Source: Oscillospiraceae bacterium
Lineage (GTDB): Bacteria > Bacillota > Clostridia > Oscillospirales > Acutalibacteraceae
DNA: 11,113 nucleotides
NCBI GenBank assembly: GCA_902761265.1
Contig: CACWJV010000072.1
Span: 1 to 11,113, forward strand
Direction: 5' to 3'
The notes under the pieces were generated by a model that ran no database searches, was not told the DNA's origin, and worked only from the letters and a program-made list of their open reading frames with translations. This document shows, piece after piece, positions 1 through 6,402 of the stretch; the stretch's first letter is position 1, and the number at the start of each line of letters is the position of its first letter. The position numbers and the translations under genes were made by a program.

Positions 1-1026
1 TCAACCATAGGTTCCGGCGTATTTGGCAACTGCACTTTTCTGACAGATATTTGCTATGCAGGATCAGCGGATGATTGGGCAACTATTTCGATTGATATTT
101 CGCCCTATTCCGGCAGCAGTCCGGTTGTGATCGACACCTGCAATATCCACTATAACGTCCCCACAGAAGCCTATAAAAACCTCCGCTTTGAAAACGAAAA
201 CGACATCTTAACCTTCACCGGCAGCGGCAAGATTCCGGGCAGCTGGCACTATTGGGACGTTGACAAAGACACAGTTACAACGGTAATCGTGGACGGCGAT
301 TACGCCTCCATCGACGCCGGCGCATTTGCGGATTATCCCGCGCTGACAACGGTTTTGCTTCGCACACCGTCCACAGCGATCGCCGACGGCGCGTTCGTGA
401 ACTGTCCGAATCTGCAGGCGGTGCTATGTTCCGGCGGCAGCAGCTTCGGTGCAGATGCATTTGACTTTGACGGTACACTGAAGGTATATGAAAACGCAGA
501 TGTCGTGTACAGCATGACTGCGTCACAGGGGAACCTCTCTGCCATCCCATACCGCGTCAGCGACGGTACGCTGCAATTACTCGCAGACGTCAGTTATGAT
601 TCGTATGAATTCTTTGATACCCTTGCCGCGTTCACGCTGCAGTATGATAATATCCAAAAGCTCTCCTTCCGCCGCTTTACGTTTGACAGCATTCCGATGT
701 ACTACTATCCCGAAGAAAACGGCGGCACGCGGCGTATTGAAGATGACACGCTGGTCAATGGCGAGATGTACCCGATGATCGACGTGGAGGGTGTAGCGAC
801 GCCAATCACATTCAACACGCTCGTCAACGGGCTGGCCGACAAAAGCATTTCGAGCTTTTACTTGATTTCCAGCGACGAAAACCATAAGCAAATCAAGGAC
901 ACCCAGGTCACAGTCAGCGACGACACCGACGACAGCGGCTTTCTTGGGTTTGTCAGGAAGGCGATGCGCTGGGTGATCACGCTGCTCAACAAGCTGTTTA
1001 AGATTATTTCGAGACTTGGAAGATAA
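1..1026 (+). CDS. BspA-like leucine-rich-repeat surface protein, 3' part only
   Basis: The frame is open from the first base of the window, so the gene is cut at its 5' end and 341 residues are visible. The in-frame GTG at 127 is internal and has no ribosome binding site. Residues 1-55 carry the pattern seen in clostridial BspA-type (LRR_5) proteins: an IGSGVFGNC turn, then YAGSADDW and an IHYN closing segment. A second set of repeats lies at about residues 97-160 (AGAFADYPALTTV, then ADGAFVNCPNL). The rest has no recognised domain. The last 30 residues form a basic, hydrophobic, helix-prone tail (from GFLGFVRKAM to the end), similar to the tail of the next gene. Family knowledge: such proteins are exported and act at the cell surface in adhesion or protein contacts; the ligand is unknown. 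The protease gene starts 22 nt downstream, so the two are probably co-transcribed. Confidence 0.85.
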   Translation, partial: STIGSGVFGNCTFLTDICYAGSADDWATISIDISPYSGSSPVVIDTCNIHYNVPTEAYKNLRFENENDILTFTGSGKIPGSWHYWDVDKDTVTTVIVDGDYASIDAGAFADYPALTTVLLRTPSTAIADGAFVNCPNLQAVLCSGGSSFGADAFDFDGTLKVYENADVVYSMTASQGNLSAIPYRVSDGTLQLLADVSYDSYEFFDTLAAFTLQYDNIQKLSFRRFTFDSIPMYYYPEENGGTRRIEDDTLVNGEMYPMIDVEGVATPITFNTLVNGLADKSISSFYLISSDENHKQIKDTQVTVSDDTDDSGFLGFVRKAMRWVITLLNKLFKIISRLGR

Positions 1027-1048
1027 AGAAGAAAAGCGAGGGATTGCT

Positions 1049-3184
1049 ATGAAAAGAACATCCAAACCGGTACTTCTGGTTATCTGCACACTGTTTCTGG
1101 CACTGCTGTTTGCTTTCACCGGCTCGGCTGCAGCCGGAACGCAAGGCGCCGGGCAACGTATCTGTAAATCGCATCCGGGTCCCCTGCTGACGCTGTCGGA
1201 GATTTCCAAAACCGCCGCGATCCGCAACCGCGGGCCTGTGCGCGCACCGTCTTTGCAGCCTGCCGTCAACGATCTGCCGCTGGCCATCATCGTGGTTGCA
1301 TTCAGCGATATGCCATACAGTGAAACGTTTGACTGGTCAGACACGATTTTCCACGCTGACCGCTCGCTGGCAGAGTTTTATTCAGATATGTCGCTGGGAC
1401 AGTTTACGTTTACCCCGGCGCGTGAAACTTCGGCCTTTGGCGGCGACAACCGAAACACCGTTGACAAAGCCAACGACGGGGTCATCCATGTAACGCTGGA
1501 CCTGCCGCATGACGACTGGCGGCTGGAATTCCCGTACATGTCCAAAAAAGATATTGCAACCACCCGAACCTTGTCTGACGCGCTTTGCGCAGCCCTAGAC
1601 AAAGCAGACGCATATCTGGACTTTTCGGCCTATGACACAGATCAAAACGGCACCATCACGACAGACGAGCTTGCCGTCGGGTTTGTATTTGCAGGGTATG
1701 AGGCGTCCTCCTCTGGCAGCTACAAACTGGGTAACAGCAAATATCTCTGGTCGCATGCCTGGTCGCTGCAGGAGATCAAGGATGATTATGCATTCCCCTT
1801 CGATCTGCCTGCACCGGACGACGTGACGGTGAGTTCGTACATTGCAATTTCCGAACAGGAGGAAGACGGCACACAAGAACCGTATGCGACGCTGGCGCAC
1901 GAGCTGGGACATTACATCGGCCTGCCGGATCTGTATGACACTTCTTACAACACAACGGCGGAATGGGGCAAATATGACATCGGCTGCCTGAGCCTGATGT
2001 GTATGACCTGTTGGGCAGACACCGACACCGGTGAAACCCTTCCCACGCCGCTGGACGCCTGGAGCCGCGTGATTCTCGGCTGGGTGACGCCCACAGTTGC
2101 GGACGTGACCGGTGTATACACGCTGACAGCGCAGGACTATACCGACAACGCCGGATACAATGTGCTGCGGATCAACACGCAAAACCCGGGTGAATACTAC
2201 CTGCTGGAAAACCGCGCAGCCGCCAAATGGGATGCGCCGATGACGCGGGAATACAGTACCGAAGCCGGCGGCCTTCTGCTCTGGCATATCGACGATAATG
2301 TTTACGACCAGTATAACAACGATAACCAGGTAAACGATTCCTTCCACCGCCCAGCTGTGATGCCGTTGTTCCCCGAAAAAACCACCAACAGCACATACAC
2401 GTTTATCGGAAAGAACAGTACGGTGCAAACAAGCAGGCCGTTCTTTGACCGCACGATTTGGAGCAACTTCAACGCCGATCTCGGCCCAACGCTGGATCTG
2501 CCGCTTTACGGAACGGACAGCAACGCAAACAAACGAAACGCAAGAACACTTTCCGGTATACAGCTCGAATTCCTCTCGGATGCCGGCACGGAGATGCAGG
2601 TTTGGGTGAACCCCCAGTTGCATCAGCACACCGCAACGAAAGTTGTGCTGCAGGCGCCGACCTGCACGGAACCGGGCCTTGGCTATATTGCATGTGCGCA
2701 GTGCGAAAAACGGTTCACGGATGAAACCTGCGCCACGGAAACGAGCGATCCCATGGAGCTTCCGGCACTCGGTCACAGCTTTACGAAGTATCAATACAAC
2801 AACGATGCATCTTGCGGTGTGGACGGCACCGAGACAGCAACCTGTGACCGCTGCGACGAAACTGACACCAGAACAGCCGCAGGTACTGCCCTGTCGCATA
2901 ACTATACCGCAAAAGTGACGACAGAGCCGACCTGTACGAAGCCGGGCGTAAAGACATTTACCTGCACGCTTTGCGGCGACAACTACCCTGAAGTTCTCCC
3001 GGCGCTGGGTCATACCGCACCAAATGACGCGGGCAAGTGTTCTCGCTGCGGAACAACGATCGTACCGGAAGATCAGCTTTGCCCCTACTGCCACAAGCAG
3101 CACACCGACTCGTTCATTCAGCGCATCATTGCGTTTTTCCATCAGCTCTTTTATACTGTGGCACACTTATTTGGCAGGATGTAA
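1049..3184 (+). CDS. Secreted M6-family (immune inhibitor A-like) metalloprotease with Cys-rich C-terminal modules
   Basis: A predicted zinc endopeptidase of 711 residues. I chose the ATG at 1049 over an in-frame ATG at 1016 because it follows a GAGGGA site by 5 nt and starts directly with a signal peptide (basic MKRTSK, hydrophobic core, likely cleavage near SAAA at residues 26-29). The M6 domain is shown by IIVVAF near the start, SLAEFYSDMSLGQFTF, and the zinc site HELGHYIGLPD (H284, E285, H288, D294). D196-E207 resembles an EF-hand-like calcium loop (DTDQNGTITTDE). After the catalytic part come three modules of about 40 residues, each with C...CxxC and a closing LGH or LSH (about 527-576, 577-617, 618-655), then two CxxC pairs (C664/C667, C678/C681) resembling a zinc ribbon, and a helical aromatic tail to residue 711. 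Family members are secreted and degrade extracellular proteins; the substrate here is unknown. It follows the LRR gene by 22 nt. Confidence 0.9.
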   Translation: MKRTSKPVLLVICTLFLALLFAFTGSAAAGTQGAGQRICKSHPGPLLTLSEISKTAAIRNRGPVRAPSLQPAVNDLPLAIIVVAFSDMPYSETFDWSDTIFHADRSLAEFYSDMSLGQFTFTPARETSAFGGDNRNTVDKANDGVIHVTLDLPHDDWRLEFPYMSKKDIATTRTLSDALCAALDKADAYLDFSAYDTDQNGTITTDELAVGFVFAGYEASSSGSYKLGNSKYLWSHAWSLQEIKDDYAFPFDLPAPDDVTVSSYIAISEQEEDGTQEPYATLAHELGHYIGLPDLYDTSYNTTAEWGKYDIGCLSLMCMTCWADTDTGETLPTPLDAWSRVILGWVTPTVADVTGVYTLTAQDYTDNAGYNVLRINTQNPGEYYLLENRAAAKWDAPMTREYSTEAGGLLLWHIDDNVYDQYNNDNQVNDSFHRPAVMPLFPEKTTNSTYTFIGKNSTVQTSRPFFDRTIWSNFNADLGPTLDLPLYGTDSNANKRNARTLSGIQLEFLSDAGTEMQVWVNPQLHQHTATKVVLQAPTCTEPGLGYIACAQCEKRFTDETCATETSDPMELPALGHSFTKYQYNNDASCGVDGTETATCDRCDETDTRTAAGTALSHNYTAKVTTEPTCTKPGVKTFTCTLCGDNYPEVLPALGHTAPNDAGKCSRCGTTIVPEDQLCPYCHKQHTDSFIQRIIAFFHQLFYTVAHLFGRM

Positions 3185-3215
3185 GAAGCCATTGCTCTTA
3201 GTAGTCCGATGATAT

Positions 3216-3256
3216 AAAGATGTCCTTTGATAGCAATCAAAGGACATCTTTTCTTT
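3216..3256 (+). terminator. Strong intrinsic terminator after the protease gene
   Basis: A perfect 16-bp inverted repeat (3216-3231 with 3236-3251) encloses the loop AGCA and is followed by TTTTCTTTTT-type sequence. It lies 31 nt after the protease stop codon. On the - strand the stem is followed only by TTTATATC, so it is mainly a + strand terminator, though it could also stop leftward transcripts from the gene fragments at 3333-3756. Confidence 0.9.
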
Positions 3257-3332
3257 TTCAGTTATGTACTTCCGAATCGATTCTGACTTTCGAATATCCA
3301 CCGTAGGTTTCCGGGCTTTTCCAAAAAAACTC

Positions 3333-3404
3333 TCAACGAATCCTCATCCGCTCGCCCAGTTTTAGGGCACCAAGTATAAAGAGTTCCTCGTTTGTCAATG
3401 TCAT
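3333..3404 (-). pseudogene. 23-codon reading frame overlapping the SpoVT-like fragment (TGATG), probably a gene tail
   Basis: The frame gives a 23-residue peptide starting MTLTNEELF and ending LGERMRIR. Its ATG overlaps the stop codon of the SpoVT-like fragment in a TGATG arrangement, which would allow coupled translation. The same frame stays open for three leucine codons upstream of the ATG, so it may equally be the tail of a larger gene joined here by deletion. It looks amphipathic and helical. I do not recognise the family. Another open frame covers the same DNA (about 3262-3416), so coding is not certain. Confidence 0.3.
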
Positions 3405-3508
3405 CAGTAACAGGCGCCCTCCCGCATACGCATGGTGCGCCGGATTTCCTTTGGAATCACCACACGGCCGAGGTCGTCGATGCGCCGCACAATACCTGTT
3501 GCTTTCAC
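3404..3508 (-). pseudogene. SpoVT/AbrB-family regulator, N-terminal fragment (34 residues)
   Basis: From a GTG at 3508, preceded at 8 nt by AAAGGAG (3517-3523), the product starts KATGIVRRIDDLGRV and continues to MRMREG before stopping at a TGA. As I recall it, Bacillus SpoVT shares almost all of the first 31 residues. SpoVT is a sporulation-stage transcription factor of about 178 residues with an AbrB-type swapped-hairpin DNA-binding domain and a GAF domain. Here the last strand of the DNA-binding domain and the whole GAF domain are missing; the sequence diverges right after REG. Neither other frame downstream restores SpoVT sequence, so this looks like a deletion or recombination scar and not a simple frameshift. 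A functional short peptide is possible but unlikely. An upstream in-frame ATG at 3613 would extend it to 69 residues. Confidence 0.75.
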
Positions 3509-3556
3509 GTTATCTTCTCCTTTATCATTTTGGAGATAGTGTTTGCAAGAAAAAGA

Positions 3557-3613
3557 AAAATATGTATCAGAGTCTTCATCATATCCTATCAAGACCGGAT
3601 ATACAACAATCAT
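3557..3613 (-). pseudogene. HicB-like N-terminal fragment
   Basis: An ATG at 3613 is preceded at 8 nt by AGAGGG (3622-3627). The first residues, MIVVYPVLIGYDEDSDTYF, resemble the first two strands of HicB antitoxins (a YPxxI..DEDG.Y pattern). After that the sequence loses the family pattern and reads in frame into the SpoVT-like fragment. No HicA toxin gene is present nearby. The match covers only 19 residues, so it is suggestive. If translated, the product would be a 69-residue HicB/AbrB chimera. Confidence 0.4.
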
Positions 3614-3645
3614 AAAATCTACCCTCTTGGCACATGCATGACTTC

Positions 3646-3756
3646 CTATTTTGGAAATACCATAAAACGCTTTTCTCCTGCGGCCCCGCAGAACCCGGAG
3701 TCATGAAACACTTCGTATCCATCTATACTATATTTTAATTGATAAACGCCTTCTTT
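3646..3756 (-). pseudogene. Possible C-terminal fragment of an unrecognised gene
   Basis: A 36-codon stretch open between two stops reads like protein (YQLKYSIDGYEVFHDSG, later EKRFMVFPK) but has no start codon with a ribosome binding site. I do not recognise it. It lies directly upstream of the HicB-like fragment, in the same orientation. A random open frame of this length is possible. Confidence 0.2.
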
Positions 3757-3801
3757 TTAAAAGGAGGCCCATCAGGCGGGGAAAAGCACCTATACAACTT
3801 A

Positions 3802-4476
3802 TCACTTTTCATACTTGTTGTCCTTTACACCCTTCTCGTTCAGCCTTTTTACCAGTCGATCCAGCCATCCGCGCCAGAAGCGCTGAAATAGCTTTTTGTG
3901 ACCGAAAAAGCGGACAAGCGCCGGACTGACAGCATAATACAATCGCACCGTCGTCCGCCCGAGCGCGTGCTGCTTCAGCGTTTCATCGCGGAAGCGACGC
4001 AAAGTCCGAACCTGCGGGCAGTCATACGAGCCGTAGACGCAGGTGGCGACGTAACAGCCTTCGCCGCCGCGCTCGTTCTCGACGGCACCCGGCTGGGGAT
4101 GCTGCCCGTTCTGCGCCTGATACGGGAAAGAGACCGGATCGCTGGTTCCGGTTATATGGCGTTTGGGATCGCTGTTGTTGTACCCGCCAAGCAGAGAGGG
4201 TTCGCTTGTGCTCTCTTTCTTGCCGTTCGCATCCAGATGGTCAAACCCGCCCCAGAAATTCGGATTGGTTTCGCCGGTCTTTTTGCCGCTGTTGTCATAC
4301 TCGTTGTAGCCGCCTGCCCAGTTGGGCGTTGAGTAGCCGACCTTTTTGTGGTCGTTGTTGTATTCGTCGAACCCGCCGAGCCAGTTCGGTTCGCTGGTGC
4401 CGATCTTTTTGCCGTTTTCATCGTAGTGATCGTAGCCGCCCCAAAAGTTCGGCAGGCTATAGCCCTTCTTCGACAT
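3802..4476 (-). CDS. Repeat protein with C-terminal CFI-box domain
   Basis: A 224-residue protein. The ATG at 4476 follows AAGGAGGG at 6 nt; an upstream in-frame start at 4593 lies inside the acetyltransferase gene and has no support. Residues 9-113 are five exact-length repeats of 21 residues, each starting PN (PS in the last), with GG[YF] and usually a GKK turn, for example PNFWGGYDHYDENGKK. A linker rich in Q, P and G follows (114-140). From C141 comes CYVATCVYGS, then RTLRRFRDETL and RLYYAVSPALVRFFG, which fits the CFI-box-CTERM domain found at the C-terminus of many bacterial proteins of unknown role. There is no signal peptide, so it is probably cytoplasmic. The repeats decay toward the last copy. 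It lies 61 nt after the acetyltransferase gene with no terminator between, so it is probably the last gene of the leftward transcript. Function unknown. Confidence 0.85.
   Translation of the reverse strand: MSKKGYSLPNFWGGYDHYDENGKKIGTSEPNWLGGFDEYNNDHKKVGYSTPNWAGGYNEYDNSGKKTGETNPNFWGGFDHLDANGKKESTSEPSLLGGYNNSDPKRHITGTSDPVSFPYQAQNGQHPQPGAVENERGGEGCYVATCVYGSYDCPQVRTLRRFRDETLKQHALGRTTVRLYYAVSPALVRFFGHKKLFQRFWRGWLDRLVKRLNEKGVKDNKYEK
4138..4452 (-). repeat. Five tandem 63-bp coding repeats
   Basis: Five in-frame units of 63 bp encode the 21-residue repeats of the CFI-box protein. The first four units are similar; the fifth keeps only the PxxxGGY start. Copy number could vary between strains by slippage or recombination. 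Confidence 0.85.
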
Positions 4477-4537
4477 CGCAGACCCTCCTTCGGATTCCGC
4501 CGGTTCGCGTGATTGCTGATTTACAAAACGTTTTTTC

Positions 4538-5164
4538 TCACAGGATTTCACAATCGCCGAGGATGTCCGGTCTGTGGCGCAGAGAATCCGCATCCGTCAG
4601 TGTGCGAATGACTTTGCAGGGATTGCCCGCGGCAAAGGAGTTTGCGGGGATCGACCGGGTCACTACGCTGCCGGCGCCGATCACGCAGTTGTCGCCGATT
4701 GTGACACCCGGACAGATGACAACGTTTGCCCCGAGCCAGCAGTCATTGCCGACAGACACCGGTTTGGCCCAGCAAAGGCGCAAGTCTCTGCCGTCCGGCA
4801 CCCGAATGGCGCGGCGCTCCGCCGCGAGCATCGGATGCAGCGGCGTTACAATTGTCACATTCGGACCGAAGTTGCAATGCTCCCCGATCGTGACGGTGGT
4901 ATCGTCCTGACAGGTGAAGTTGAAATTGATAAACGTTCCCCTGCCGATCTTTGTATGGATGCCGTAATGGAATGTGATCGGGCCTTGCAAAAACACGCCC
5001 TCCTGCAGTTCCCCGAGGATCTCGTGCAAAATCGCCTCGCGCGCCGCGGTCTGATCCTCATACAGCCGGTTATAGTCCAGATTCAGGTTATGTGTTTTCC
5101 GTTTGCGTTCTTTTCGCCAGGGCTCCGCCGGGCTGAAAAGCAGTCCGTTGCCGTTGTCAAGCAT
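4538..5164 (-). CDS. Sugar O-acetyltransferase, maltose/galactoside acetyltransferase family (LacA/Maa/NodL-like)
   Basis: Predicted to transfer acetyl from acetyl-CoA to a hydroxyl of a sugar in the cytoplasm. The 208-residue length is typical of the family. Residues about 8-60 form the helical Mac domain (RLYEDQTAAREAIL). From about residue 62 a left-handed beta-helix of hexapeptide repeats follows (IGRGTFINFNFTCQDD, IGEHCNFGPNVTI, VGNDCWLGANVVI, IGDNCVIGAGSVV), closing with AAGNPCKVI. H110 in TPLHP matches the catalytic histidine of LacA (His115), and N82 sits in the conserved FINFNF loop. The ATG at 5164 follows AGGAGG at 7 nt. It lies 72 nt after the ADP-ribosylglycohydrolase gene in the same direction. 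The sugar acceptor cannot be told from sequence; family members often work on maltose, glucose or galactosides in detoxification of excess sugar. Confidence 0.92.
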   Translation of the reverse strand: MLDNGNGLLFSPAEPWRKERKRKTHNLNLDYNRLYEDQTAAREAILHEILGELQEGVFLQGPITFHYGIHTKIGRGTFINFNFTCQDDTTVTIGEHCNFGPNVTIVTPLHPMLAAERRAIRVPDGRDLRLCWAKPVSVGNDCWLGANVVICPGVTIGDNCVIGAGSVVTRSIPANSFAAGNPCKVIRTLTDADSLRHRPDILGDCEIL

Positions 5165-5236
5165 GGTAGATCCTCCTGTCGTGTTTTCTAATGGTCTGTT
5201 CGTTTCTGCATGTATCGGCGATGTTTTCTTTTCTGC

Positions 5237-6397
5237 TTACGGCTTCCACTGTGCTTTGACATATTTCCGCACCCAGTCCGGATCATCGTCCGTACTGTAT
5301 GCGTCAATCCGGCAGCCTTGGCAAAGGTCGTCCGCCATTTCCAGAATGACGTCGTACAGCTCCAGATGATTCTTCCAGCGTTCGTCAATCGCGTCGAAGC
5401 CGAGCCACGCGCCGAGGATGTTGCCGGTGATCGCGCCGGTGGAATCGCTGTCGCCCCTGTGGTTGACAGCGGCAATGATACCTGCCGAAAAGTCGTTCTG
5501 ATAGCGCAGCGCGCAGTAGATGGCAATCGCCAGCGCTTCGTCGCCGACCCAGCCTTCGCCGAGTCTGTGGATGTTATCAAGGTCGCTGTCCTGATTGTGA
5601 GAGAGCGTGATCGCGAAATCAATCAGGTCGGTCAGTTCTCCGATATACGGATCGTCCGCAAAGAGTGCGGCAACGGTGTCACGCGCCTGTTGCACGATTT
5701 CCAGTCGTGTCAATGCTTCGTTTGCATACACGCTTTGATGAATCATGTGCGTCAGCACCGCCGCCGGGAGATAGCCGAGCGAATGGCCGTGCGTGATTGC
5801 GGCCAGTTCGGCGCCCTCGCGGTCGATGGTTTTTATATCCACGAACGGAAAAGCTTTCAGCCCCATCGGTGCGACCCGCATCACGCCGCCGCAGCCTTTG
5901 CTTTGATTGAGCGGATGTGCGATATAGTCGGCGCCCTCGTCCCCACTGCGGGCGGCAAGCGCCGACAGGCAGGTGTTGCCCGGTGCGCGACGCGCATACA
6001 ACTCCGGCACGTCGGACAGCCAGGAGATGCAGTGTGTGTTCTTTTTGTCTTTCTGTGCTTTTTCAAATGTCACATTTTGCGTGCGCAGCCAGTCTTTGTA
6101 GGCATGCAGCATATACATACTCGGCTGACCACCGATCCCGCGCAGAGCGGCACGGGTGTCGCCGAAGAGGATCCCGTTCGCCGTGAACAACGTCATCTGC
6201 GTGTCGTCGGAGATCTGCGCTTTTCCGCTGACGGGATCCGGTGCATAGGCGCGGATGCCGTCTTTGCCAAACCGCATGAAGATTTGGGATTCGCTGTCAA
6301 ACTCAACCGCATAACCCAGCGCGTCGCCCGCAGCGCCGCCGATCAGACAGCCGCGGATTTTGTTGAGGTGTTGTTTGGATTCCGTCATATGATTCAC
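5237..6397 (-). CDS. ADP-ribosylglycohydrolase (DraG/ARH family)
   Basis: Predicted to remove ADP-ribose from a modified protein, nucleic acid or metabolite, using two magnesium ions. The product has 386 residues. Signatures are GCLIGGAAGDALG (16-28), the metal site SDDTQM (63-68), GCGGVMRVAP in the middle, and HRGDSDSTGAITGN near the C-terminus (D316 and D318 as metal ligands). The full set of metal ligands is present, so it is probably active. I chose the GTG at 6397: AAGGAG at 6406-6411 is 8 nt away, whereas the GTG at 6406 overlaps that site and the ATG at 6388 is too far. The preceding gene's TGA (6403-6405) sits directly beside this site, so the two genes are probably translationally coupled. 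The substrate is unknown; no ADP-ribosyltransferase is visible in the window. Confidence 0.92.
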   Translation of the reverse strand: MNHMTESKQHLNKIRGCLIGGAAGDALGYAVEFDSESQIFMRFGKDGIRAYAPDPVSGKAQISDDTQMTLFTANGILFGDTRAALRGIGGQPSMYMLHAYKDWLRTQNVTFEKAQKDKKNTHCISWLSDVPELYARRAPGNTCLSALAARSGDEGADYIAHPLNQSKGCGGVMRVAPMGLKAFPFVDIKTIDREGAELAAITHGHSLGYLPAAVLTHMIHQSVYANEALTRLEIVQQARDTVAALFADDPYIGELTDLIDFAITLSHNQDSDLDNIHRLGEGWVGDEALAIAIYCALRYQNDFSAGIIAAVNHRGDSDSTGAITGNILGAWLGFDAIDERWKNHLELYDVILEMADDLCQGCRIDAYSTDDDPDWVRKYVKAQWKP

Positions 6398-6402
6398 GCA
6401 GA

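Larger units (their letters stand above)
3257..3801. other. 545-bp stretch without an intact gene
   Basis: Between the terminator of the protease unit and the end of the CFI-box gene I see only the short leftward fragments listed separately. A weak imperfect inverted repeat (3749-3769) could be a poor terminator for the leftward cluster, but it has a mismatch and no proper T-run, so I do not call it. No RNA gene or direct repeat is apparent. Confidence 0.6.

Noticed and set aside
127..1026. GTG at 127 as the start of the LRR protein
   Set aside because: The same frame is open to base 1 and encodes typical BspA-repeat sequence upstream; there is no Shine-Dalgarno site before the GTG.
1595..3166. 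Long - strand open frame (523 codons)
   Set aside because: Antisense shadow of the M6 protease; no family pattern and no start signal.
3392..3706. + strand frame of 104 codons in the gene-poor stretch
   Set aside because: Antisense to the SpoVT-like fragment, with no ribosome binding site and no recognisable sequence.
3749..3769. Imperfect inverted repeat after the leftward cluster as a terminator
   Set aside because: It has a mismatch, almost no loop and no T-run, so the support is too weak.
4138..4452. 63-bp tandem units considered as a CRISPR-like array
   Set aside because: Units are contiguous, in frame, diverge mainly at codon level and have no spacers or cas genes; they encode protein repeats.
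4206..4910. + strand frame of 234 codons across the CFI-box and acetyltransferase genes
   Set aside because: Spans two genes on the opposite strand that have clear domains and ribosome binding sites; product is Arg/Ser/Cys-rich noise.
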